Assembly (NCBI GenBank): GCA_902779675.1 | Contig: CACZCK010000002.1 | Coordinates: 124,001 to 188,000, forward strand | Length of the DNA stretch: 64,000 nucleotides | Reading direction: 5' to 3' | From: an uncultured Coriobacteriaceae bacterium | GTDB lineage: Bacteria > Actinomycetota > Coriobacteriia > Coriobacteriales > Atopobiaceae | Part shown: piece after piece, positions 47,186 to 55,043 of the stretch | How the letters are laid out: each line of letters opens with the position of its first letter | Numbering within the stretch: the first letter of the stretch is position 1 | Notes under the pieces: model-generated | Databases searched by the model: none | Told to the model about the DNA's origin: nothing | Seen by the model: only the letters and a program-made list of their open reading frames with translations | Program-made: the position numbers and the translations under genes

Positions 47186-48082
47186 ATGAACACCCACGCT
47201 CTTGATGAGATCACCAGCCCCTCGCTCAGCCCGCGGTGCATGCGCTGCATGATGGACAAGTATCTGGATGCCTGCCCGGCAGACGCGTCTTGGCAGACGC
47301 GTGCGGACTACCAGCGTCGGGTTCTCACCACGGTGGCAGAGGGCTCGCTCACCATGACCGCGCCGGAGATAGGCCACGAGCTCACGGGCGTACTGCGCGA
47401 CATGTTTGGCATCGAGCGCAGCTACACTCAGGTCAAACACCACTTCAATGAGCTGGTGCTGGGTCTTGAAAGCGAGCTTGCTCGGTGCGTCGTTCAAAGT
47501 GACGACCCGCTCGACCTAGCCGCGCGTCTCGCGCTGGCGGGCAACTTCATCGACTTTGGTCCCACCGGCGAGGTGAGCGAGGAGAAGCTCCTGCAGCTGG
47601 TCGACGATGCCGCCCAGATGCGGCTGGACGCGGATGCCCTCGCCGACCTCAAGGCTCGCATCATGCAGGCGCGCAGCATCACCTACCTCACCGACAACTG
47701 CGGCGAGGTGGTGCTCGACAAGCTGCTCATCGCCCAGATCAAGCAAGCAAACCCGCAGGTGGACGTCACCGCAGTCGTGCGCGGGGCCGAGACCTCCAAC
47801 GATGCGACCCTGAAGGACGCCCGCCAGGTGGGCCTCGATGCGGTCGCCCGTGTTATCGACAACGGCAGCGACATCGCGGGCACCTGTCCGGCACGGGTGA
47901 ACGAGCAGACGCGCGCAGCCCTGCGCGATGCCGACCTCGTCATATCCAAGGGCCTTGCCAACTACGAGACCCTCTCGGGCCGGGGGCAGAACACCTACTT
48001 CCTGTTCCTCTGCAAATGCGCCCTCTACGTGGAAGTCTTTGGCGTGCCCCTGTATACCGGCATGGTCGTGCGCGGGGTGTAG
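47186..48082 (+). CDS. DUF89/ARMT1-like protein
   Basis: 298 residues. An N-terminal four-Cys-like start (RCMRCMMDKYLDACP) precedes a helical region and the DUF89 catalytic domain: TYLTDNCGEVVLDKLLI, DNGSDIAGT and DLVISKGLANYETLSGR. The Asp/Asn metal site and Lys-Asn-Tyr-Glu motif are intact. DUF89 proteins are metal-dependent damage-control phosphatases on phosphometabolites. It is divergent from the larA operon across 206 bp, so it may clear side products of that pathway. Confidence 0.87.
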   Translation: MNTHALDEITSPSLSPRCMRCMMDKYLDACPADASWQTRADYQRRVLTTVAEGSLTMTAPEIGHELTGVLRDMFGIERSYTQVKHHFNELVLGLESELARCVVQSDDPLDLAARLALAGNFIDFGPTGEVSEEKLLQLVDDAAQMRLDADALADLKARIMQARSITYLTDNCGEVVLDKLLIAQIKQANPQVDVTAVVRGAETSNDATLKDARQVGLDAVARVIDNGSDIAGTCPARVNEQTRAALRDADLVISKGLANYETLSGRGQNTYFLFLCKCALYVEVFGVPLYTGMVVRGV

Positions 48083-48149
48083 GCGGCGGAGTCACGCATG
48101 AAAGCATTCTCTCTGCCTTTAGACTAATTGTTTAGCTGTAGTTGCCCAT

Positions 48150-48191
48150 AATTCCCCAGTAAGTGTCTTTTGACAGCATTACTGGGGAATT
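48150..48191. repeat. AT-rich inverted repeat after the DUF89 gene
   Basis: AATTCCCCAGTAA (48150-48162) and TTACTGGGGAATT (48179-48191) are perfect 13-bp arms, followed by TTATGGCATTGGGG. It could terminate the DUF89 gene, but the base composition differs from the other terminators here, and the outer TGCCATAAAATT echoes the MITE end at 31.5 kb. Confidence 0.7.
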
Positions 48192-48268
48192 TTATGGCAT
48201 TGGGGTGTCTATGGGCCTTATAGGTCGTAAGCGAGAGCAGGACACACTTGCACACTACCTTAGAAGTG

Positions 48269-49035
48269 CTAGAACTCGAGCACCTCACCGTCGGCGGGGA
48301 TGAGCACCCGCTCTCCCACACCCAGACGGTCCACGAAGGTGCGCAGGTAGGCGCGCGAGACGTTACCGTGGTTGACCGCCTCCATGTGGCTGGCAACCAC
48401 GCGCGTCCAAGGGGCCGCCTGGCATACCGCCAGCACGTCTTCCTCGTCCATGATGATGCGCCCGCGACTTGCGAGCGTCGCCCCGCAGCAGTTGAGCACC
48501 GTGACCTCGGGGCGGAAACGCTCGAGCGTGCGAGCGACCTCGGGATACCACACGGTGTCACCTGCCAGGTTGAGCGTGGGCTCGTCCGCAGCCGTGAGGA
48601 CCACACCGCTTGCGGGGCTACAGTCAGTCGCGGGCGTGAGGCCATGCTGGGCCGGCACGCGCGTGAGCGCAAGCGAACCAAAGGGTGAGCCTGCATCGGG
48701 AAGCACGCGCACGTCGGTAAAACCCCAACTTGCGATAGTTGCTGCGTCGGTCTCGTTCTGCGCGCACACCGGCAGCGCATGGTCCATGAGCGCCGCGGTC
48801 TTCTCCTCAAAATGATCGGGATGCACGTGGGTGACCACCACGGCATCCACGTCCGCAAGGACCTCCTCCACGGGGCACGGCAGCTCTACCAGCGGCGAGC
48901 GCTGCTCGTTGCGCTCGGCCAGGGGCTGGGTGCCAGCATCCCCGTGCCCGCCTCCTCGAGCCACGGATCCACGAGCAAGCGGCTGGCCGCATAGTCGATG
49001 ACCAACGTGGCATTGCGAATCTGGCGGATGCGCAT
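48269..49035 (-). pseudogene. MBL-fold hydrolase (UPF0173-like), frameshifted
   Basis: From ATG 49035 (GGGAGGG upstream) the frame encodes MRIRQIRNATLVIDYAASRL and LVDPWLEEAGTGMLAPS, the usual family start, but then hits a stop. The rest, from AERNEQRSPLVELP through VVVTHVHPDHFEEK (HxHxDH), NLAGDTVWYPEV and ASHMEAVNHG to the stop at 48269, is in another frame. The shift lies at about 48920-48930 in a CCCC run, consistent with loss of one base. Either the gene is decayed, there is a base error, or there is a -1 slip. Confidence 0.85.
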
Positions 49036-49145
49036 GGCGGAGTCCCTCCCTTGTATGGCGATAAGGGCACCATGGTATCAGGAGAAGCAGAAGGTAACTT
49101 GCACACCGAAAGCAGGGGGCAGGCTCAAAGGTTCCTAAATGCAAA

Positions 49146-49179
49146 AGCGCGGCACGGGAACAATCTCCCGTGCCGCGCT
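49146..49179. terminator. Terminator downstream of the SnoaL-like pseudogene
   Basis: AGCGCGGCACGGGA (49146-49159) and TCCCGTGCCGCGCT (49166-49179), perfect 14-bp arms with a 6-nt loop. The minus-strand 3' side continues TTTTGC. Confidence 0.85.
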
Positions 49180-49204
49180 GGGCGTGCTATCTGTGGCGTG
49201 TGAC

Positions 49205-49726
49205 CTACGCGTTGTAGGGGCGCTTCTCGGAGATGAGGAAGCAGGTGCGGCGGCGCTTGATGTACCAGCGGCCCTCGACCTTGACGTACTGGTCGGCGTA
49301 GCGCACGTAGTTAGTGGTGATGACGTCCTTGCCGTCCTCGTCGTTGACCAGCGTGGCCATGCAGTAGGCGGTACCAGTGGCGGACTGCAAGTCATCGGCG
49401 AGCTCCACAGCCTGCTGGCCGTTGGCGTGGTAGACGGCCTTGGCAGTGCTGTTAACGCCCACGGTGCGCTCGAAGGCGGTCACGATGGCGTCACGACCGG
49501 GAATCTCGTGCACCTCGCCCTCGGGACCCATCTGGAACTCCAGCACGGCATCCTCGGTAAAGAGCGGACCCTGGCCCTTGGCGTCACACTTCGAGCGTTA
49601 AGCGAACGTGCCCTCTGGCACGTTCGTAGCGAGAAGGCGCGAGCGTTGAGCGAGCGCTCGCTATGGGGAGAACTCGCTCACGAGCTCCTGGAGTTCCTGC
49701 TTGGCGATGAGCTACTCGACTGTCAT
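49205..49726 (-). pseudogene. SnoaL-like (NTF2-fold) gene broken by amber codon and palindromic insert
   Basis: The start at 49726 (MTVE, with AAGGGG upstream) is followed by TAG as codon 5 (49712-49714), then LIAKQELQELVSEFS in frame. After that an about 75-bp palindromic segment adds TAG and TAA stops. The frame resumes as CDAKGQGPLFTEDAVLEFQ and runs through the conserved NTF2 fold (GRDAIVTAFERTVGV, YVRYADQYVKVEGRWYIKRR) to 49205. Only the C-terminal 113 residues could be made from an internal ATG at 49546. The original gene probably read MTVEQLIAKQ. Confidence 0.85.
49591..49664. repeat. Palindromic repeat element inserted in the SnoaL-like gene
   Basis: It contains a perfect 10-bp hairpin (CGAACGTGCC-CTCT-GGCACGTTCG, 49603-49626) and the palindrome AGCGAGCGCTCGCT (49649-49662). 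On the minus strand AACGCTCGCGCCTTCTCGCT resembles AACGCCTCGCGCCTCGCT of the 78-bp repeat at 27.8 kb. Confidence 0.75.
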
Positions 49727-49821
49727 GATGTGCCCCTTCGACGAGGAATACCCTCCGTTACCTGTTGCAATCAGAATACGGGGGCAGCGTCGTGCCTACA
49801 ATGGCCATTATGACAACTAGC

Positions 49822-49844
49822 GGGACATAAGCAACCTGTGTCCC
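49822..49844. promoter_or_regulatory. Candidate TetR operator
   Basis: GGGACA (49822-49827) and TGTCCC (49839-49844) inverted arms, 11 bp apart, 30-50 bp before the TetR start and upstream of the SnoaL-like pseudogene on the other strand. Assigned by position only. Confidence 0.35.
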
Positions 49845-49872
49845 ATATTCGTGGCATAACGAGGAGGCACAC

Positions 49873-50439
49873 ATGCGCACCATGCCATCCAAGGACCTGC
49901 GCGTGACCAAGACGCTGGAGGCCATCGACACGACCTTCCGCGCCATGATGCTAGAGACGGGCTTCGAGGGCATCACCGTCAAGGCCCTCTGCGACCGCGC
50001 CCGTATCAACAAGAAGACCTTCTACCGTTACTACGAGACCCTCGACGACCTGCTCGCCGAGGTCATGGCCACCTATGCCGCCGCATGGCGCATGCGCACT
50101 ACGCGCCTCACCCCGCCCCAGGACCTCGCCGAGATCACGCGCGAGTTCTTCCGCTTTGGGGCGGAGCAGGACGAACTCTATGACGCCATCACTTGCGACC
50201 CGGCATATGACGTCATCCAGCGGCGTCTGCAGGACGACGCCAGCGGCGAGCACGCCGAGCTCGTGCCTGAGGGCTTCACCCCCGAGAGCTGGCATGTCTA
50301 CTATGCGTGGCAGACCGCGGGCACCCTGGCGATGTATAGGGCCTGGGTCGCCGATGGCAAGCACATGCCCGTGCGCGAGGTGTCCGAAATGGCCGTGACC
50401 CTACTCTGCACGGGCGTGGACGGGTTGCTCGCGCGCTAG
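49873..50439 (+). CDS. TetR/AcrR-family transcriptional regulator
   Basis: 188 residues from ATG 49873 with GAGGAGG upstream. The helix-turn-helix covers about residues 12-58 (VTKTLEAIDTTFRAMML, GITVKALCDRARINKKTFYR, YYETLDDLLAEV). The C-terminal domain is helical with a Trp/Tyr-rich pocket (ESWHVYYAWQTAGTLAMYR). It is divergent from the disrupted SnoaL-like gene, its likely former target. Its stop shares a CTAG with the stop of the convergent DUF3990 gene. Confidence 0.9.
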   Translation: MRTMPSKDLRVTKTLEAIDTTFRAMMLETGFEGITVKALCDRARINKKTFYRYYETLDDLLAEVMATYAAAWRMRTTRLTPPQDLAEITREFFRFGAEQDELYDAITCDPAYDVIQRRLQDDASGEHAELVPEGFTPESWHVYYAWQTAGTLAMYRAWVADGKHMPVREVSEMAVTLLCTGVDGLLAR

Positions 50440-50969
50440 GTCAGCGCCTCGACGAAGGCAAGGTGCCGGTCGATAACGCCTTGGTCGGTCAGGCAATACT
50501 GCACGCCCAGCATAGCCGGGTCGAGCGTGCGGGCAATCTCCTCCGCCGTCGCAAAGTCCACGCAGACCATCTCGATCTCCATGGTGGCCAGCCATGCCCG
50601 CACGATGGCGGGGCTTCCGAGCCTGGGAACCTCGGTCCTGCCCGCCCGACAGGCCTTGATGTAGTTTGCCCAGGCCACGATACCGGCCTCGGTCTCATCG
50701 AAGCGCAGGCCAAACGGTTGGTCAGCGTCTTCCGCGGGCAACACGGGTGCATCCTGCCCCCAGCTCGCCCAAGGCACGCAGCGCTCGTCAAGCTCAAAGA
50801 CCGAGACGGTCGCCACGCCACTCGTCTGCCGTGCGCGCATCACCGCGCGCTGCCGCGCAAGCCGCCCGTCGTCGGTGAGATAGAACCCACGGCCAAGGTC
50901 GGCAAAGCCCTCGTTGAGGGCAATCAGGGGCCTCGTGATGGCCACATCGGATCCGTGATACAGGCGCAT
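50436..50969 (-). CDS. DUF3990-like protein
   Basis: 177 residues from ATG 50969 (MRLYHGSDVAITRPLIALN) with GAGAGG upstream. The LYHGS, DLGRGFYLTDD and FELDERC segments match DUF3990, a family thought to have an ADP-ribosyltransferase-like fold; that fold assignment is from general knowledge of the family. The C-terminal half is helical (TAEEIARTLDPAMLG). Activity and target are unknown. Its TAG overlaps the TetR TAG on the other strand. Confidence 0.78.
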   Translation of the reverse strand: MRLYHGSDVAITRPLIALNEGFADLGRGFYLTDDGRLARQRAVMRARQTSGVATVSVFELDERCVPWASWGQDAPVLPAEDADQPFGLRFDETEAGIVAWANYIKACRAGRTEVPRLGSPAIVRAWLATMEIEMVCVDFATAEEIARTLDPAMLGVQYCLTDQGVIDRHLAFVEALT

Positions 50970-51155
50970 GGCAATCCCTCTCCTGCTCGCAGCGCTCAGC
51001 CACAAGCATCATCCCCTCTTGGTTTATTGCAAGTGTACGACAGGTTATATGTCGTCCTATAAGGTTTTGCGCCGCTCGAGTACCATCGCCTACGTGCTTT
51101 AGGCATCTAAAGCAGCTGGAACAACCGCCAGTCAGCGTAGGAAGGATTAAAACCC

Positions 51156-52649
51156 ATGCTTGCAAAGATTCTCATGATGGTCGTGTTCATCGCGGCCGTC
51201 GTCGCCATTGGCCTGCGCACGCGCAGCCAGGCGGGAAGCGTCGAGGGCTTCGTCCTCGGCGGACGCAACGTCGGCCCGTGGCTCTCGGCCTTTGCCTACG
51301 GGACCAGTTACTTCTCCGCCGTCATCTTCGTGGGTTATGCCGGCCAGTTTGGTTGGAAGTACGGCATCTCGGCCACCTGGATTGGCGTGGGCAACGCCTT
51401 TATCGGCAGCCTGCTCGCGTGGGTCGTCTTGGGCAGGCGCACGCGCCTCATGACGCACCGCCTGGGATCGGCCACCATGCCGCAGTTCTTTGGCTCGCGC
51501 TATGGCAGCGAGGCCCTGCGCGTGGCGTCGGCCGCCATCATCTTCGTGTTCCTCATCCCCTACACCGCCTCGGTCTACAACGGACTCTCGCGCCTCTTTG
51601 AGATGGCATTTGGCATCGACTACACCGTCTGCATCATTGGCATGGCCATCGTGACCTGCGTCTATGTGGTACTGGGCGGATATATGGCCACCGTGGTCAA
51701 CGACTTCGTGCAGGGCATTGTCATGCTGGTGGGCATCATCGCCATCATCGGATCGGTGCTGGGCGACAACGGCGGCTTCATGGCGGCCTACACCTCGCTC
51801 TCGCAGATCCCTGTCGAGGGCTCCGAGATGGCCGGCCCGCTCGCCTCGTTCCTTGGTCCCGACCCGCTCAACCTGCTGGGCGTGGTCATCCTCACCTCTC
51901 TTGGCACCTGGGGCCTGCCCCAGATGGTGGGCAAGTTCTACGCCATCAAGAGCGACGAGGCCGTGCGTCAGGGCGCTATCATCTCCACGTTTTTTGCCGT
52001 GATCGTGGCGGGTGGCAGCTACTTCCTCGGCGGCTTTGGGCGCCTCTACGCCGACCAGGTGGCCTTTAACCCCACCACCGGCGCGCCCGTGTACGACTCC
52101 ATCGTGCCCTCCATGCTCTCAACCTTGCCCGACCTGCTCATCGGCCTCGTAATCGTGCTGGTGCTTTCGGCGAGCATGTCCACGCTCTCGTCGCTCGTGC
52201 TCACCAGCTCCTCCACGCTCACCATCGACCTCATCAAGGGTCGCCTCATCAAGGACATGGACGAGAAGCGCCAGCTCGTGGTCATGCGCGTGCTGCTCGT
52301 GGCCTTTGTCGCGCTCTCCGCCGCCATTGCGCTGTGGCAGTACACCTCACCCGTCAACTTCATCGCCCAGCTCATGGGCATCTCGTGGGGCGCGCTTGCC
52401 GGCGCATTCTTGGGGCCGTTCCTCTGGGGCCTCTACAGCAAGCACGTCTCGCGCGCTGCCGTGTGGGCGAGCTTTGCGATCGGCGTCGGCCTGACCACCG
52501 CCAACATGTTCATCGGCTTCATCGCCAGCCCTGTCAACTGCGGCGCCATCGCCATGGTGCTGTCGCTGCTGGTGGTGCCCCTGGTGAGCGCCTTTACCCC
52601 GGCAGTCCCCTTCGAGCTCGACCCGCCTGCCGAGCCGCGCAGCCTGTAG
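51156..52649 (+). CDS. Sodium:solute symporter (SSS family)
   Basis: 497 residues with about 13 predicted transmembrane helices. Family features: SVEGFVLGGRNVGPWLSAFA at helix 1-2, FIGSLLAWVVLGRRTRLMTH, the MATVVNDFVQGIVMLVGII signature of SSS transporters and AFLGPFLWGLYSKHVSRAA. It couples Na+ to uptake of a solute such as proline, pantothenate or a carboxylate; sequence alone does not decide. It stands alone with a strong terminator behind it. Confidence 0.92.
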   Translation: MLAKILMMVVFIAAVVAIGLRTRSQAGSVEGFVLGGRNVGPWLSAFAYGTSYFSAVIFVGYAGQFGWKYGISATWIGVGNAFIGSLLAWVVLGRRTRLMTHRLGSATMPQFFGSRYGSEALRVASAAIIFVFLIPYTASVYNGLSRLFEMAFGIDYTVCIIGMAIVTCVYVVLGGYMATVVNDFVQGIVMLVGIIAIIGSVLGDNGGFMAAYTSLSQIPVEGSEMAGPLASFLGPDPLNLLGVVILTSLGTWGLPQMVGKFYAIKSDEAVRQGAIISTFFAVIVAGGSYFLGGFGRLYADQVAFNPTTGAPVYDSIVPSMLSTLPDLLIGLVIVLVLSASMSTLSSLVLTSSSTLTIDLIKGRLIKDMDEKRQLVVMRVLLVAFVALSAAIALWQYTSPVNFIAQLMGISWGALAGAFLGPFLWGLYSKHVSRAAVWASFAIGVGLTTANMFIGFIASPVNCGAIAMVLSLLVVPLVSAFTPAVPFELDPPAEPRSL

Positions 52650-52676
52650 GCAGCATCCAACCATCACGTTCAACAA

Positions 52677-52720
52677 GGGTCCGCCCCCGTTGGCACCACG
52701 ATGCCAACGGGGGCGGACCC
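52677..52720. terminator. Strong terminator between symporter and phosphatase genes
   Basis: Perfect 19-bp arms (52677-52695 and 52702-52720, GGGTCCGCCCCCGTTGGCA) with a 6-nt loop; serves both convergent genes. Confidence 0.9.
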
Positions 52721-52737
52721 TCGTCTATCGGGAGCAG

Positions 52738-53316
52738 TTATGCCCGCATGTCCAGCTCCGCGGGCACACCCCACGAGCCGTCGCATGCCTCAGCGGCATA
52801 CACCGCGCAGTTGCCTACGTACTTTGACCAGTAGCTGCCCTGCGACGCGGGCGTGAGGTACTCCAGAATGCCCTTCATGGCAATGGCGTGCGTGGACACC
52901 AAGATGTTGCCGTCGAGCGAGGCCACCTCCTGCGCAAAGGCGCCCGTGCGCCGCACCACCGAGTCGAGCTGCTCCATGCCCTCTGGCGCTGGGTTATGCA
53001 CGAAGTCGCTAAAGAACTCGATGATCTCAGGTGCAGGATTGCGCAGGTCGGCACCTTCGTAGGGACCGTAGTCCATCTCGATGAGGCGCTCGTCAATCAC
53101 GATGCGCGCACCTGGGGCAACGATCTGCGCGGTTTGCACGGCACGCTGCAGCGGGCTAGAGAACACGTGCGAAAAGCGTATCCCGTGCTGGTCAAGCCAC
53201 TCCCCTGCCGCCCGAGCCTGGGCAACGCCTGCCTCGTTGAGTGGCTGGTCACTACGACCCTGCAACGCGTGAGCACGGTTCTGCTGCGTCTGCCCATGGC
53301 GAATCACGTAGAGCAT
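52738..53316 (-). CDS. Histidine phosphatase family protein (phosphoglycerate mutase-like)
   Basis: 192 residues with GGAGGAGG before the ATG. It starts MLYVIRHGQTQQN (R6, H7 phospho-acceptor), then FSSPLQRAVQTAQIV, EMDYGPYEGAD (Glu) and VSTHAIAMKGILEYL (second His). All catalytic residues are present. It is the third gene after DUF4405 and the flavodoxin lipoprotein, 27 bp downstream. The substrate is unknown. Confidence 0.92.
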   Translation of the reverse strand: MLYVIRHGQTQQNRAHALQGRSDQPLNEAGVAQARAAGEWLDQHGIRFSHVFSSPLQRAVQTAQIVAPGARIVIDERLIEMDYGPYEGADLRNPAPEIIEFFSDFVHNPAPEGMEQLDSVVRRTGAFAQEVASLDGNILVSTHAIAMKGILEYLTPASQGSYWSKYVGNCAVYAAEACDGSWGVPAELDMRA

Positions 53317-53343
53317 CTGACCTCCTCCAAGCAGCCCGCACCT

Positions 53344-54051
53344 CTAGGCAAGCGCGAGACCCTTGGCCCAGTCAACCACCTCGTCGTGGGCGCCGTCAAC
53401 CGCCGTGCCGGCCACCGCGTAGCCGTCGAGGAAGCGCGCATCGGGAACGGCCGCCTGCAGGTTGGCAGGTACGCTGCCCAGACCCGACCCACCGTGGGTG
53501 GTAAAGGGCACGATGGTCTTGCCCGCCAGGTCCACGCCCTCCACAAAGGTGCGCACGATCATGGGCTCGTCGCCCCACCAGATGGGGCAGCCGATGAACA
53601 CGAGGTCGTAGCCCGAGACGTCAGGCAGTGGGTTGGCGATGGTGGGACGTGCGTCGTTACGCTGCTCCTCAAGGGCCACGTCACAGCAGTCGTCGTAGCC
53701 TTCGGGATAGGCCTCCGCAGGCACGATCTCGTACTGGTCGGCACCAAGTGCCTCGGCGATATAGCCAGCCATCACCTTGGTGTGACCCACCTCGAGCCAT
53801 TCGGTGCCGCCGTCGGCGTAGTTCTCATCGGCGCGGGAGTAGTAGGCCACAAGAATCTTGCCAGTCCCAGCCGCCCCTGGCTCTTCCTCGGCTGCGGGCG
53901 TCTCCGTGATGGCATCCTCCTCGACGGGAGCCTCGGCACCGGTCTCGTCGGACTCTGGCTCACCGCTTCCACCACAGGCGGCCAGCAGCATGGCTCCCAC
54001 CGTCGCACCTGCCGCCAGCACACCGCGGCGCGTCATCTTCCTTTTGGTCAC
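53344..54051 (-). CDS. Exported flavodoxin-like lipoprotein
   Basis: 235 residues from GTG 54051 with AAAGGA upstream; ATG 54036 is an alternative with too short spacing. The leader TRRGVLAAGATVGAMLLAAC has a twin arginine and lipobox, followed by an acidic linker. The flavodoxin domain begins ILVAYYSRADENYADGG, then DLVFIGCPIWWGDEP and PFTTHGGSGLGS, of the flavodoxin_4 type. Tat export would allow FMN to be carried folded. It lies 17 bp behind a DUF4405 membrane protein, suggesting extracytoplasmic electron transfer. Confidence 0.88.
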   Translation of the reverse strand: MTKRKMTRRGVLAAGATVGAMLLAACGGSGEPESDETGAEAPVEEDAITETPAAEEEPGAAGTGKILVAYYSRADENYADGGTEWLEVGHTKVMAGYIAEALGADQYEIVPAEAYPEGYDDCCDVALEEQRNDARPTIANPLPDVSGYDLVFIGCPIWWGDEPMIVRTFVEGVDLAGKTIVPFTTHGGSGLGSVPANLQAAVPDARFLDGYAVAGTAVDGAHDEVVDWAKGLALA

Positions 54052-54068
54052 GTTTTCTTTCCTTTCAG

Positions 54069-54767
54069 TCACTTTGCACGAAGCGCTTGGGCCTTTGCGC
54101 GCACCAGTCCATCGACGATTATCCCCAGCAGCACGAATGGCGAGGCAAGAGCGAGATGCAGTGCCAGCTGTACGCCGAGCGGCGTCATGCCGTCCGGAAA
54201 GCCCGGGGCACCTGCCAGTTTGCCGGCAACGCCCAGTCGCACAAAGGCCCAAGCGCCCAGCGCGAGCGCCGCGGCCAGTGCCGCAGCGGTCTTGGTGCGA
54301 TCTGAGGCCACCTGTCCGCGCACTCTGGCATACCCCCGCAGCACGCGCATGTGCATGCCCACGTGCAGCGACATGAGCATGAGGCCGAGGTACGCGCAGG
54401 TCCCGTGCAACTGGCGCACCACATGTGCCACCGCGGGAACCGTTGCCCAGGGCACCGCCGAACGAGACATGAGCACGCCCGTCAGCGCTAGGCCCGCCAC
54501 GCAGACCGTCAGCGCCACATCGCTCGCCAACACCAAGCGGGCTCGCATGTTGCCCGCACGCCCAAGGCGAAGCACCCATCCGCGATTGAGCATGTGATGG
54601 GTCACGAACAGCGCCGCCAGTGCAATGCCCGCAGCCTCATGTAGCGGGTTGCCCACCTTGCCGGGCGCCATCTGCAGCAGGTAGAGCACCGTCATCGACG
54701 CATCCACCACCGGTCGCAGCCAGCGCCTCGACCCGTCTCCCTCATGCCTTGCTACTGTGTCCGCCAT
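54069..54767 (-). CDS. DUF4405-like membrane protein (predicted b-heme)
   Basis: 232 residues from ATG 54767 with GAGGGTG upstream. Five or so hydrophobic helices are predicted. Paired histidines in LHEAAGIALAALFVTHHMLNRG and RQLHGTCAYLGLMLMSLH-VGMH fit the DUF4405 family, related to membrane cytochrome b subunits. It is first in an operon with the flavodoxin lipoprotein. Heme binding is inferred from the His spacing and family. Confidence 0.77.
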   Translation of the reverse strand: MADTVARHEGDGSRRWLRPVVDASMTVLYLLQMAPGKVGNPLHEAAGIALAALFVTHHMLNRGWVLRLGRAGNMRARLVLASDVALTVCVAGLALTGVLMSRSAVPWATVPAVAHVVRQLHGTCAYLGLMLMSLHVGMHMRVLRGYARVRGQVASDRTKTAAALAAALALGAWAFVRLGVAGKLAGAPGFPDGMTPLGVQLALHLALASPFVLLGIIVDGLVRAKAQALRAK

Positions 54768-55043
54768 GCGCACCCTCGACAACGGATGCACGGTTCGCAT
54801 CCCATACATCCCCTCACCCATGTTTACCTGCACCTATTGTACGGCCGTGACCAAATGTCAACCAATGCGCACCTCTTATGGCTGCTATGAGCACTGGTTA
54901 TGCAAGCAGATGAGGCAGACATGCAGAGCGGGACACCAGTACCCGCGTTGCAAAGTGGTCACAGGGTGTCTTGCGCTACGGTTCAATTCCCATGCATCTG
55001 CTATGATTTCGCACACCAGACGACACCCGATACGGGAGTGCCC

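Noticed and set aside
54900-55043. N-terminal extension of cysE
   Set aside because: The extra 48 codons have no ribosome site and no similarity to the family start; GGGAG and the family-like MPAANLERR start fit 55044.
54834-55043. T-box or other cysteine riboswitch leader before cysE
   Set aside because: No specifier-like stem, T-box sequence or terminator/antiterminator pair could be made out in this 210-bp region.
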